Positions 1 to 8,256 of a DNA stretch of 32,681 nt are shown in pieces (position 1 is the stretch's first letter; every line of letters starts with the position of its first letter). The stretch lies in the NCBI RefSeq assembly GCF_025356155.1, contig NZ_JANXUQ010000097.1:1-32681 (forward strand). The letters run 5' to 3'. Source of the DNA: Rhodoferax sp. (GTDB lineage Bacteria; Pseudomonadota; Gammaproteobacteria; Burkholderiales; Burkholderiaceae_C). The notes under the pieces are model-generated. The model saw nothing but the letters and a program-made list of their open reading frames with translations. It made no database searches and was not told the DNA's origin. Both the position numbers and the translations under genes were made by a program.

Positions 1-92
1 TGGCCTACATCCGCAGCAATCTGTTCTACTTTAATTTTTTCGCCGGCAGCAACACGATATTGCTTACCGCCGGTTTTTATGACCGCGTACAT
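1..92 (-). CDS. rplU: 50S ribosomal protein L21 (5' end only; gene runs off the window)
   Basis: Only the first 30 codons are present. Read from ATG at 92-90 on the minus strand, the protein begins [20 protein letters not shown] and continues [10 protein letters not shown], which is the invariant N-terminus of bacterial L21. L21 binds 23S rRNA in the large ribosomal subunit. In betaproteobacteria rplU heads an rplU-rpmA-obg operon divergent from ispB, exactly the arrangement here. A near-consensus promoter lies upstream at 144-172. The leader has no strong Shine-Dalgarno sequence just before the start. Confidence 0.95.
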   Translation of the reverse strand, partial: MYAVIKTGGKQYRVAAGEKIKVEQIAADVG

Positions 93-143
93 ATTGACCT
101 CTTCAATTTGAGATTCTGCAAACGAATTTTCGCAGAGCCCACG

Positions 144-172
144 AGTATAACATTGGAGGTCGAAACCGTCAA
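144..172 (-). promoter_or_regulatory. sigma-70 promoter for rplU
   Basis: On the minus strand, TTGACG (172-167) and TATACT (149-144) are separated by exactly 17 bases, close to the housekeeping consensus. The -10 ends about 50 bases before the rplU ATG, which leaves room for a short leader. This is the best sigma-70 match I found in the window and fits a highly expressed ribosomal operon. Transcription start is inferred, not measured. Confidence 0.75.
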
Positions 173-246
173 ATTGCCCCCCTACGCCCCTGCCAATTGG
201 CCCAGCCACCTATACAATTCGCCAACTAACAACCTGCCCTACTGCC

Positions 247-1230
247 TTGCAAGCCACCACAACCGGCGCATCCAACGGTCTTTCCATCGTCGAACAGGAC
301 ATGCTCCAGGTCGACCAGGTGATCGCACGCAGACTTGACTCTGGCGTGCCCCTGGTGGGCAGCGTATCCCAGTACATCATCTCCGCGGGCGGAAAGCGCC
401 TGCGCCCGGCGCTGCTGCTGTTGTGCTGCGGCGCATTGGGCTTCAAAGGCGAGCAGCGATTCAATATGGCTGCGGTGGTGGAGTTCATCCACACTGCCAC
501 GTTGCTGCACGACGACGTGGTCGACGACTCTGCGATGCGCCGGGGCAACCCCACCGCCAACGCCAAATTCGGTAACCCGGCAAGTGTGTTGGTCGGCGAC
601 TTTCTGTATTCTCGCGCCTTCCAGATGATGGTGGATACGCAAAGCATGCGCATCATGGCGGTGCTGGCCAACGCGACCAACATCATCGCCGAGGGCGAAG
701 TCATGCAACTGATGAACATGCACAACGCCGGCCTGGATGAAGCCGGCTACCTGCAGGTGATCCGATCCAAAACTGCCAAGCTGTTTGAGGCGAGTGCCCG
801 TGTGGGCGCCATCCTGTCCGGCGCCAGCCCGACTCTCGAAGAAGCTTGTGCCGAATACGGACAGGCGTTGGGGACCGCCTTCCAGGTCATTGATGATGTG
901 CTGGATTACACCGGTGACGCGGCCGTCATGGGTAAAAACCTGGGCGACGACCTGCGCGAAGGCAAGGCTACCTTGCCGCTGATCGCAGCCATGCAGCGTG
1001 GTTCGGACCTGGAACGCCAAACGATCCAACAGGCGATTGAGACGGGTGATGTCGGAATGCTGGACGCAGTTATTGCCATCGTCAAGAAGACCGGTGCCCT
1101 GGACATCGCGCGCAATGCCGCCCAGCAAGAAGCCATGCGCGCCGTCGGGGCAGCACAGCGCCTGCCAGAGGGACCGCACAGGGACTGTTTGTTACAGTTG
1201 GCCTCGCAGTTATTGGCTAGAGACCACTGA
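247..1230 (+). CDS. ispB: Octaprenyl diphosphate synthase (trans-polyprenyl synthase)
   Basis: Builds the all-trans C40 prenyl tail of ubiquinone by successive condensation of isopentenyl diphosphate; a soluble, all-helical enzyme. The 327-residue protein carries both aspartate-rich motifs: DDVVD at residues 89-93 (first motif, inside LLHDDVVDD) and DDVLD at 216-220 (second motif, inside FQVIDDVLDY). GGKRLRP at 48-54 is the conserved isopentenyl diphosphate-binding stretch. Length is typical. No ATG lies in a suitable place: the chosen start is TTG at 247, which gives the usual short N-terminal arm, but there is no clear ribosome-binding site. The frame stays open upstream, and the next in-frame ATG (301) would trim a conserved helix. 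The gene is divergent from rplU and followed by a tRNA-Pro remnant. Confidence 0.93.
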   Translation: MQATTTGASNGLSIVEQDMLQVDQVIARRLDSGVPLVGSVSQYIISAGGKRLRPALLLLCCGALGFKGEQRFNMAAVVEFIHTATLLHDDVVDDSAMRRGNPTANAKFGNPASVLVGDFLYSRAFQMMVDTQSMRIMAVLANATNIIAEGEVMQLMNMHNAGLDEAGYLQVIRSKTAKLFEASARVGAILSGASPTLEEACAEYGQALGTAFQVIDDVLDYTGDAAVMGKNLGDDLREGKATLPLIAAMQRGSDLERQTIQQAIETGDVGMLDAVIAIVKKTGALDIARNAAQQEAMRAVGAAQRLPEGPHRDCLLQLASQLLARDH

Positions 1231-1266
1231 CTTTTTCGCAGGGGTTGCAGGAAATAGTTCTGCGTA

Positions 1267-1343
1267 TGGGGTTTAGTTCAACCTGGTGGAGCGCTACGTT
1301 CGGGACGTTCAGGCCCCACGTTCGAATCTTGTCACCCCGACCA
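1267..1343 (+). tRNA. tRNA-Pro (anticodon CGG), degenerate, probable pseudogene
   Basis: The 77-base element has the tRNA-Pro layout: anticodon loop TTCGGGA (1299-1305), T-loop TTCGAAT (1321-1327), 3' acceptor strand CACCCCG, discriminator A and encoded CCA (1341-1343). The stems are poor. The anticodon stem CTACG/CGTTC has C-C and T-T mispairs, leaving three pairs. The T-stem CCACG/CTTGT has C-T twice. The acceptor has T1273-C1333 and starts with a T-G wobble. Five mispairs in the canonical stems suggest decay. A tRNA-Pro at this position after ispB is what I expect in related genomes. Loss would be tolerable if tRNA-Pro(TGG), not seen in this window, reads CCG codons. Confidence 0.7.
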
Positions 1344-1403
1344 ATAGCTCCCCAATCCTGCTACGCAACGTAGGGAGAAGAGGTTTTGAACCCGCACGCC
1401 ATC

Positions 1404-1426
1404 GCTACAAAATCAATAGCACTCTA
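1404..1426 (+). repeat. Possible partial copy of the two-hairpin intergenic repeat
   Basis: GCTACAAAATCAATAGC (1404-1420) has the first-hairpin pattern GCTA...TAGC seen in the better copies at 8500-8566, 23789, 27099 and 30230. The second hairpin and the AGGGCTAG block are missing, so this is either a decayed copy or chance. It lies directly after the manC stop codon. Confidence 0.35.
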
Positions 1427-2872
1427 GTCATATTTTACGGGGGCTACCGGCCTACCATACGTATCCTCCAGCCGTACGATGTCGTCTTCGCCCAAATAAG
1501 AGCCGGACTGCACTTCAATGATTTCCAGCGGCACTTTGCCCGGATTGGACAGACGGTGTACCTGCCCCAGCGGAATATAGGTGCTCTGGTTCTCGGTCAA
1601 GAGCATGACCTTGTCGCCGTTGGTGACCTCGGCTGTGCCACTGACCACAATCCAGTGTTCCGCGCGGTGGTGGTGCATTTGCAGGCTGAGCGACGAGCCC
1701 GGTTTGACCACGATGCGTTTGACCTGGAAGCGTTCACCGGAATCCACGCTGTCATACATGCCCCAGGGACGTGCCACGTGGCGGTGGTGCTGGGCCTGCG
1801 GCACACCCAGCGCCTCAAGCTGGGCGACTACGGTCTTGACCTGTTCGGCATGGTCCGCGTGGGCCACCAACACCGCGTCTGCTGTATCAATGATCAGAAG
1901 GTTCTGCGTGCCCAGCGCCACCACTGGGCGATGAGGGGCATGGATAAACGTATCTTTGGCATCCACCACATAACCTTTGCCGTGGACACGGTTACCCAGG
2001 GCATCTGGCGCCGTCAACTCAGCAACGGCATTCCAACTGCCCACATCGCTCCAGGCCGCAACAAATGGCACCACGGCCACATTGCTGGCTTTTTCCATCA
2101 CTGCATAGTCGATGCTGTCGGGGCGGCAGGCAGCGAAGGCATCCGAGCCCAAACGACGAAAGTTTCCATCTGCGGTCTGCTCCACCACGGCTAGTTTGCA
2201 CGCCGCCAATATGTCCGGCGCATAGGCTTCCAATGCGGCAAGCAAAGTACCGGCCTGGGCCAGAAAAATCCCCGCATTCCAGAAATAGCCGCCCGCCAGC
2301 AACAACTCTTGTGCACGGATCGCATCGGGCTTTTCGACAAAACTCTCCACCGCGTGCGCACCGCCCTGCCCCGCCAACGCGTTGCCCTGTTGTATGTAGC
2401 CATAAGCCGTGCTGGGAAAGGATGGATGTACGCCAAATGTAACGATAGAGCCGGCCTGAGCCGATAGTAAACCTGTACGAATAGTCGCCGCGAATGCTGC
2501 AGCATCCGGGATGTGGTGGTCTGCGGGCTGAAACAGCAGCAAAGCGTCTGCCGGGGCGTTCAGCGCTGCGGCGGCCATTGCAGCGGCCGTATTGCGGGGA
2601 ACGGGCTCCAGCAAGATGGAGCCACGCACACCTGCAGCGTCGGCACAGTCCTGTACTAGGAAGCGATGGTCTTCACTGGCTACGATGATCTGTTCTGCCG
2701 ACAACATCGCAGCGCGCTCCAGCGTCAGCTGCAGCAGGCTCTTGCCTTGAATTAGGGGCACAAACTGCTTGGGCAATGCCCTGCGCGACAAGGGCCAAAG
2801 CCGGGTGCCACTGCCGCCACAAAGGATGACGGAGATGATGTTGCCTGACGTTGTAAGCTCTGTTGAATTCAT
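1424..2872 (-). CDS. manC: Mannose-1-phosphate guanylyltransferase / mannose-6-phosphate isomerase
   Basis: Bifunctional type II enzyme making GDP-mannose for surface polysaccharides: the C-terminal cupin converts fructose-6-P to mannose-6-P and the N-terminal domain joins mannose-1-P to GTP. In the 482-residue protein the nucleotidyltransferase signature GGSGTRLWPLSR is at 19-30 and FVEKPD at 178-183. The isomerase cupin occupies about 368-482, with the metal-binding QMHHHRAEHW near 398-407. Length matches the AlgA/ManC/XanB family. The cytosolic product would feed capsule, O-antigen or exopolysaccharide synthesis, but no phosphomannomutase or glycosyltransferase gene is nearby; the gene stands alone between the tRNA-Pro remnant and pilB. 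The start ATG has no strong ribosome-binding site. The stop is TAG at 1426-1424. Confidence 0.93.
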   Translation of the reverse strand: MNSTELTTSGNIISVILCGGSGTRLWPLSRRALPKQFVPLIQGKSLLQLTLERAAMLSAEQIIVASEDHRFLVQDCADAAGVRGSILLEPVPRNTAAAMAAAALNAPADALLLFQPADHHIPDAAAFAATIRTGLLSAQAGSIVTFGVHPSFPSTAYGYIQQGNALAGQGGAHAVESFVEKPDAIRAQELLLAGGYFWNAGIFLAQAGTLLAALEAYAPDILAACKLAVVEQTADGNFRRLGSDAFAACRPDSIDYAVMEKASNVAVVPFVAAWSDVGSWNAVAELTAPDALGNRVHGKGYVVDAKDTFIHAPHRPVVALGTQNLLIIDTADAVLVAHADHAEQVKTVVAQLEALGVPQAQHHRHVARPWGMYDSVDSGERFQVKRIVVKPGSSLSLQMHHHRAEHWIVVSGTAEVTNGDKVMLLTENQSTYIPLGQVHRLSNPGKVPLEIIEVQSGSYLGEDDIVRLEDTYGRPVAPVKYD

Positions 2873-3028
2873 GCGTCGGCTGCTCTAGTATGGATAGCAA
2901 CAAGGGTAGCATAGGCAACAAACGGAGCCGCATGCTGCGAGGTAACATTGTTCCGTTTTGATTTACATTGACCGTGCAATCAGCGATGATGCTCTGGTCT
3001 CACCCGCAACGTCTATTCTTACCGGTTC

Positions 3029-4762
3029 ATGGCTACTGTCGATCCCCTACAACGTGACAATCAAACCATAGCCCTTCCAGGCCTCGGAAGGGCTCTGATC
3101 GCCGCCGGCAAGCTGGGCCAAAAGTCTGCAGAAGACCTCTACCGCAAGGCTTTGTCCACCAAAAACAGTTTTATTGCAGAGCTTGTTGGTTCCGGTGCCG
3201 TGTCAGCAGCTGACCTTGCTCACACTTTGTCTGCCGCATTTGCTGCCCCCCTGCTGGATCTGGATGCGATAGACACCAACCGGCTTCCCAAGGGATTGCT
3301 GGACAGCAAAATTTGCATTGCCTACCGCGTTGTAGTGCTCAGCAAACGCAGCAACCGTCTGATTGTTGCAACGGCCGACCCCTCCGACCAAGCCGCTGCC
3401 GAGAAAATCAAGTTTTCGACCCAGATGGGCGTTGATTGGGTTATCGCCGAGTACGACAAACTGTCCAAATTGGTGGATGCCAATGCCACTACCGCCACTG
3501 AAGCGATGGAAGACATCATCGGCGGCGACTTCGAGTTCGATGAGGCTGCGGCTGAAGCAGTCATCGACAATGGCCAGGCCAATACATCTGAAGTGGAAGA
3601 TGCACCGGTGGTGCGTTTTCTGCACAAAATGCTGATGGATGCGTTCAGCATGCGAGCATCGGATTTGCATTTCGAGCCATACGAACACACCTACCGGGTA
3701 CGTTTTCGTATCGACGGAGAGCTGCGCGAAATAGCCTCGCCTCCCATCGCTATCAAAGAAAAACTGGCATCGCGGATCAAGGTTATCTCGCGTATGGACA
3801 TTTCAGAAAAACGGGTGCCGCAAGACGGCCGCATGAAGCTCAAGGTCGGACCGGATCGCGTTATTGATTTCCGGGTCAGCACCTTGCCCACACTGTTTGG
3901 CGAGAAGATTGTGATCCGAATTTTGGACCCAAGTAGTGCCAAACTAGGCATTGATGCGCTGGGATATGAACCGGAGGAAAAAGAGCGTTTGCTCAAGGCG
4001 ATTGGCCGACCCTACGGCATGATCCTGGTCACCGGGCCTACGGGCTCCGGAAAGACGGTGTCGCTGTATACCTGCCTGAACTTACTGAACCAGCCTGGCG
4101 TCAACATTGCCACAGCGGAAGATCCGTCTGAAATAAATTTACCTGGCGTAAATCAGGTCAACGTGAACGAGAAGGCTGGGCTGACATTTGCTGCGGCCTT
4201 GAAATCGTTCTTGCGCCAGGATCCCGACATCATCATGGTCGGCGAAATTCGTGATTTGGAGACTGCGGATATCTCCATCAAGGCGGCCCAAACGGGGCAC
4301 TTGGTGCTGTCCACATTGCACACCAACGATGCACCCGCAACATTGACACGTATGCGCAATATGGGCATTGCAGCGTTCAATATTGCGTCCAGCGTGATCT
4401 TGATCACGGCGCAGCGCTTGGCCAGACGCCTCTGTCCCACTTGTAAAACACCGGCTGATGTGCCGAGAGCGGCATTGCTCAGCGCGGGATTCACCGAAGA
4501 GCAACTGGACGGGAATTGGAAGCCGTTCAAACCCGTGGGATGTTCCGCTTGCAACAATGGCTACAAGGGGCGTGTCGGTATTTACCAAGTAATGCCGATC
4601 AGCGAAGAAATCCAGCGAATCATTTTGCGTGATGGTAGTTCGCTCGATATCGCGAAGCAGTCAGAACTTGAAGGCGTACGCTCACTGCGGCAATCGGGCT
4701 TAAGTAAAGTCAAGCTGGGAATGACTTCATTGGAAGAAGTTCTCGGCGTTACCAACGAATAA
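3029..4762 (+). CDS. pilB: Type IV pilus assembly ATPase PilB
   Basis: Cytoplasmic hexameric ATPase that powers pilus extension (type II secretion GspE superfamily). The 577 residues include the N-terminal MshEN/T2SSE-N region, the Asp box around ASDLHFEP (210-217), Walker A GPTGSGKT at 336-343, Walker B with IIMVGEIRD at 401-409 (likely catalytic Glu406), the His box around LSTLHTND (428-435), and a four-cysteine zinc module C469/C472/C505/C508. Length is typical. It heads pilB-pilC-pilD. One oddity is EDPSEINLPG at 364-373, where the family usually has EDPVEI; the glutamates are kept. The ATG at 3029 gives the normal N-terminus, although no clear ribosome-binding site precedes it. The 156 bases upstream, shared with divergent manC, must hold its promoter, but I see no convincing one. 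Confidence 0.96.
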   Translation: MATVDPLQRDNQTIALPGLGRALIAAGKLGQKSAEDLYRKALSTKNSFIAELVGSGAVSAADLAHTLSAAFAAPLLDLDAIDTNRLPKGLLDSKICIAYRVVVLSKRSNRLIVATADPSDQAAAEKIKFSTQMGVDWVIAEYDKLSKLVDANATTATEAMEDIIGGDFEFDEAAAEAVIDNGQANTSEVEDAPVVRFLHKMLMDAFSMRASDLHFEPYEHTYRVRFRIDGELREIASPPIAIKEKLASRIKVISRMDISEKRVPQDGRMKLKVGPDRVIDFRVSTLPTLFGEKIVIRILDPSSAKLGIDALGYEPEEKERLLKAIGRPYGMILVTGPTGSGKTVSLYTCLNLLNQPGVNIATAEDPSEINLPGVNQVNVNEKAGLTFAAALKSFLRQDPDIIMVGEIRDLETADISIKAAQTGHLVLSTLHTNDAPATLTRMRNMGIAAFNIASSVILITAQRLARRLCPTCKTPADVPRAALLSAGFTEEQLDGNWKPFKPVGCSACNNGYKGRVGIYQVMPISEEIQRIILRDGSSLDIAKQSELEGVRSLRQSGLSKVKLGMTSLEEVLGVTNE

Positions 4763-4782
4763 CAAAAATCCAGAGGAACCTT

Positions 4783-6000
4783 ATGGCAACCGCAAAAAAG
4801 GATAGTAGCAAAGACGCTGTTTTTGAATGGGAAGGCAAGGACCGCAACGGCAAGCAGGTGCGTGGCGAGATCCGTGCTGCCGGTGAAAATCAGGTAAAGG
4901 CTTCTCTCAGAAGACAAGGGGTCACGCCAACCAAGATCAAGAAACGCCGCATGAGTGCCGGCAAATCAATCAAGCCCAAGGATTTGGCCATCTTCACGCG
5001 ACAGCTCGCCACCATGATGAAGGCGGGTGTGCCTTTACTGCAGGCGTTTGACATCGTAGGTCGCGGCAACCCCAATCCACGGGTCACAAAGTTGCTGAAT
5101 GACATTCGATCCGATGTGGAGACCGGTACGTCGCTCAACGTCGCGTTTCGCAAGTTTCCGCTGTACTTTGACGCTTTGTACTGCAACCTGGTGGAAGCAG
5201 GTGAATCTGCCGGTATTCTGGACCAATTGCTGGACCGTTTGGCCGTCTACATGGAAAAGACGGAAGCCATCAAGTCCAAAATCAAATCAGCTTTGATGTA
5301 CCCCATCACCGTGTTGATCGTTGCGTTCGTAGTGGTGTCAGTGATCATGATTTTCGTGATCCCGTCGTTTAAGGAAGTTTTCAAATCCTTTGGCGGAGAA
5401 CTGCCAGCACCGACCTTGATCGTGATCGCCATGAGTGAAATTTTTATCAAGTATTGGTATCTGATTTTTGGCGGTATAGGCGGAGGTGTTTATTTTTTCA
5501 TGGAGTCCTGGAAGCGCAACAAAAAGATGCAGATGGTGATGGACCGGGTGATGTTGAAGTTGCCGATTTTTGGCACCTTGGTCGAAAAATCCTGTATAGC
5601 CCGTTGGACTCGCACGCTGTCGACCATGTTTGCAGCAGGCGTTCCTCTTGTGGAAGCCCTGGATTCGGTCGGTGGCGCGTCTGGCAATAGTGTTTTTGAA
5701 TCAGGAACCCTCAAGATTCAGCAAGAGGTTTCCACTGGAACAGCATTGACGGCGGCCATGACCAATGCCAACCTGTTCCCGTCCATGGTATTGCAGATGT
5801 GCGCGATTGGCGAAGAGTCCGGCTCTATTGACCACATGCTGGGCAAAGCAGCCGATTTTTACGAAGCCGAAGTGGATGACATGGTGGCGGGTATTTCCAG
5901 CCTGATGGAGCCTATCATCATCGTGGTTCTAGGCACCGTCATTGGTGGCATCGTGGTTGCTATGTACTTGCCAATTTTCAAACTGGGCCAGGTAGTTTGA
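4783..6000 (+). CDS. pilC: Type IV pilus inner-membrane platform protein PilC
   Basis: Polytopic inner-membrane protein that couples the PilB/PilT motors to pilin insertion. It has two T2SS-F domains of the GspF family, about residues 68-191 and 271-393, each opening with the repeated ARxLxTMxxAGVPLxxA-type helix (FTRQLATMMKAGVPLLQAF and WTRTLSTMFAAGVPLVEAL). Hydrophobic segments lie near 170-195, 222-241 and 376-398, the usual three-pass topology. The 405-residue length is normal. AGAGGAACC about eight bases before the ATG is a good ribosome-binding site. The gene follows pilB after 20 bases, and its TGA stop overlaps the ATG of pilD by one base. Confidence 0.96.
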   Translation: MATAKKDSSKDAVFEWEGKDRNGKQVRGEIRAAGENQVKASLRRQGVTPTKIKKRRMSAGKSIKPKDLAIFTRQLATMMKAGVPLLQAFDIVGRGNPNPRVTKLLNDIRSDVETGTSLNVAFRKFPLYFDALYCNLVEAGESAGILDQLLDRLAVYMEKTEAIKSKIKSALMYPITVLIVAFVVVSVIMIFVIPSFKEVFKSFGGELPAPTLIVIAMSEIFIKYWYLIFGGIGGGVYFFMESWKRNKKMQMVMDRVMLKLPIFGTLVEKSCIARWTRTLSTMFAAGVPLVEALDSVGGASGNSVFESGTLKIQQEVSTGTALTAAMTNANLFPSMVLQMCAIGEESGSIDHMLGKAADFYEAEVDDMVAGISSLMEPIIIVVLGTVIGGIVVAMYLPIFKLGQVV

Positions 6001-6848
6001 TGGTGGTTGTGGATGAGCAGTGGTTCTGGGCATGCCTAGTTGCACTGTTTGGATTGTTGATTGGCAGCTTTTTGAATGTCGTCGTCTATCGCTTGCCCAA
6101 AATGCTGGAGCAGCAATGGGCCGCTGAGTGCGCAGAGATGTCAGGGACGACGCCGACGGCTCAAGAGCCGTTTGATTTGGCCCGCCCTCGTTCCCGCTGC
6201 CCGCACTGCGGACACGCTATCCACTGGTACGAAAATATTCCGGTCGTCAGCTACCTTTTTTTGCGCGGCCGCTGCTCGGCGTGTAAGGCACCAATCAGCC
6301 TGCGTTATCCGGTGGTTGAAATTGTCACTGGCGCTCTGTTTTTTTTCTGCGCCTGGCGCTGGGGACCGACTACACCAGGCCTGGTTTGGTGCACCTTCTG
6401 CGCCGCCCTAATGGCACTGGCTCTCATCGATTGGGATACAACGCTGCTGCCAGACGACATTACGCTGCCACTGCTGTGGCTGGGCTTGATCGCCGCCGCC
6501 ATGCGCTGGACGCCCGTGGGACTAAATGCCTCGCTATGGGGAGCCGTAGCAGGTTACCTGTCGCTGTGGTCGGTTTACTGGGCGTTCAAGCTGATAACCG
6601 GTAAAGAAGGCATGGGTTATGGCGACTTCAAACTTTTTGCCGGTCTTGGCGCGTGGTTTGGTTGGCAGGCTTTGATACCTATGATTTTGTTGGCATCGGT
6701 AATTGGCGCCGTCGTCGGTATTGGGATGAAGTTCACTACGGGCTTGCGCGAAGGGGGCTACATACCTTTTGGCCCCTTCTTGGCGGGTGCTGGTTTTGCG
6801 GCCCTCTTCCTGGGCCCTGACGTCTTGCGGCGAGCCGTCGGTCTCTAA
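6000..6848 (+). CDS. pilD: Prepilin peptidase / N-methyltransferase PilD
   Basis: Inner-membrane aspartic protease that cleaves the leader of type IV prepilins (and often type II pseudopilins) and methylates the new N-terminus. The 282-residue protein has the N-terminal GSFLNVVVYRLP block, the cytoplasmic zinc loop CPHC...CSAC (C67, C70, C92, C95), and both catalytic aspartate regions: LIDWDTTLLPDD (around D144) and GYGDFK (D209). Several hydrophobic helices follow. The ATG at 6000 overlaps the pilC TGA (TGATG), implying translational coupling; a TTG at 5997 is a less likely start. It may also serve a type II secretion system, since none of its substrates is encoded here. Confidence 0.95.
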   Translation: MVVVDEQWFWACLVALFGLLIGSFLNVVVYRLPKMLEQQWAAECAEMSGTTPTAQEPFDLARPRSRCPHCGHAIHWYENIPVVSYLFLRGRCSACKAPISLRYPVVEIVTGALFFFCAWRWGPTTPGLVWCTFCAALMALALIDWDTTLLPDDITLPLLWLGLIAAAMRWTPVGLNASLWGAVAGYLSLWSVYWAFKLITGKEGMGYGDFKLFAGLGAWFGWQALIPMILLASVIGAVVGIGMKFTTGLREGGYIPFGPFLAGAGFAALFLGPDVLRRAVGL

Positions 6849-6849
6849 C

Positions 6850-7461
6850 GTGAAGACGATTGCATATCGGCTGGGCCTGACGGGCGGCATTGGCAGTGGC
6901 AAGAGCACGGTGTCTGACCTCCTCGAACAGATGGGAGCTGCTGTGATCGATGCGGATGCGATTTCCAAAGCCGCAACAGCTTCCGGCGGACCTGCAATAC
7001 CCGCGCTACAAGCCGAATTTGGAGCGGCTGTACTGACGGCAGACGGAGCACTCGACAGGGCGCAGATGCGCGGTCTGGTCTATTCGAACCCTGGCGCCAA
7101 AGCCAGACTGGAAGCCATAGTCCACCCGCTGGTAGGCCATGCCATTGCGCAGCAGGCGCATCAAGCAGAGACCACCGGGGCGCGGTGTATCGTGTTCGAT
7201 ATCCCTCTGCTGGTTGAGTCCCAAAACTGGCGTGCCCAGCTCGACCGTGTACTGGTCATTGACTGTTCCGAAGAAACCCAAATCGCGCGTGTCGTGGCCC
7301 GCAATGGCTTTACGGAACAAGAAATACGCAAAATATTGCAATCCCAAGCCCCGCGTGCGAAGCGTCGAGCCGCGGCCGACACGGTGGTGTTCAACGATGG
7401 CATCTCTCTGGACAATCTTAGGCAGCAAGTGCAGGGAATAAGCACCCAGTTCGGGCTATGA
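6850..7461 (+). CDS. coaE: Dephospho-CoA kinase
   Basis: Catalyses the last step of coenzyme A synthesis, ATP-dependent phosphorylation of the 3'-hydroxyl of dephospho-CoA, in the cytosol. The P-loop GGIGSGKS is at residues 12-19, followed by family blocks DADAISK and VFDIPLLVES. From GTG at 6850 the protein is 203 residues, the usual size. This start lies one base after the pilD TAA stop and gives the classic xxYxxGLTGGIGSGKST N-terminus. An in-frame ATG at 6769 would add 27 unrelated residues inside pilD, so I rejected it. pilD-coaE-zapD-yacG is a conserved proteobacterial cluster. Confidence 0.95.
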   Translation: MKTIAYRLGLTGGIGSGKSTVSDLLEQMGAAVIDADAISKAATASGGPAIPALQAEFGAAVLTADGALDRAQMRGLVYSNPGAKARLEAIVHPLVGHAIAQQAHQAETTGARCIVFDIPLLVESQNWRAQLDRVLVIDCSEETQIARVVARNGFTEQEIRKILQSQAPRAKRRAAADTVVFNDGISLDNLRQQVQGISTQFGL

Positions 7462-7483
7462 TTCGGCCACCGGAAAAATCAGC

Positions 7484-8239
7484 GTGATCCTATACGAATA
7501 CCCTTTCAACGAGCGAATTCGCACGTATTTGCGTCTGGAACACCTGTTCGTGCGCTTGTCCGAATTGATGTCCCGCGACGACCCGCTGGACCACCATTTC
7601 GCCATCACCACGATGTTTGAAGTGATGGATGTCGGAGCCCGCGCAGACCTGAAATCCGATGTCCTGAGAGACCTTGACAAACAAAAGCAGGTTTTGAACG
7701 CGTACCGTGGCAATCCGGCCATTGCCGAAGGTATTTTGGATGGCGTGGTCCAGCAAATAGAACGCTGCTTCAGCGCCCTCAATGTGCAGCCCGGCAAGGC
7801 GGGCCAAGCACTCACCGAAAACGACTGGCTGATGAGCATACGCAGCCGGGTCGGAATTCCCGGCGGCACTTGTGAATTCGATTTGCCGGCTTATTACGCG
7901 TGGCAACACCGCGACACCGCATCTCGCCAAGCCGATTTGCAGCGCTGGGCCTCCAGCTTGGCCCCTTTGGCAGAACCCATCCACCTGTTGCTCAAACTGC
8001 TGCGAGACTCCGGCTCGCCACAAAAGGTGATGGCCACTGGCGGCCAGTTCCAGCAAAACCTGCCACAAGGCCGAACCTTCCAATTGTTGCGCCTGTCTTT
8101 GCAGGACGAATTGCGGCTGATTCCAGAAATCAGCGGCAACCGGTTGATGGTGTCCATTCGGTTGATGCGCCACGAGAGCGACGACCGCCTGCATATTTGC
8201 AGCGATGACCGTGCGTTCGAATTGACGCTGTGCTCGTAG
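7484..8239 (+). CDS. zapD: Cell division protein ZapD (FtsZ-bundling factor)
   Basis: Cytoplasmic protein that crosslinks FtsZ filaments and stabilises the Z-ring (former YacF/DUF1342 family). The N-terminus ILYEYPFNERIRTYLRLEHLF is the family hallmark, and the 251-residue length is typical. The start is GTG at 7484; there is only a weak purine stretch (GGAAAAA) before it. It sits 22 bases after coaE and immediately before yacG, the standard coaE-zapD-yacG order. It is one of three consecutive genes with GTG starts. Confidence 0.95.
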   Translation: MILYEYPFNERIRTYLRLEHLFVRLSELMSRDDPLDHHFAITTMFEVMDVGARADLKSDVLRDLDKQKQVLNAYRGNPAIAEGILDGVVQQIERCFSALNVQPGKAGQALTENDWLMSIRSRVGIPGGTCEFDLPAYYAWQHRDTASRQADLQRWASSLAPLAEPIHLLLKLLRDSGSPQKVMATGGQFQQNLPQGRTFQLLRLSLQDELRLIPEISGNRLMVSIRLMRHESDDRLHICSDDRAFELTLCS

Positions 8240-8256
8240 ACCAAGAGGAACTGATC

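Noticed and set aside
226-1179. Long open frame of 317 codons on the minus strand across ispB
   Set aside because: It is antisense to a confidently assigned enzyme, has a histidine- and glutamine-rich composition typical of reverse frames in GC-rich genes, and shows no known motif.
2873-3028. A clear promoter, including a sigma-54 site, for pilB in the manC-pilB gap
   Set aside because: TTGACC near 2969 looks like a -35, but no -10 lies at the right distance, and no sigma-54 GG-N10-GC arrangement is convincing.
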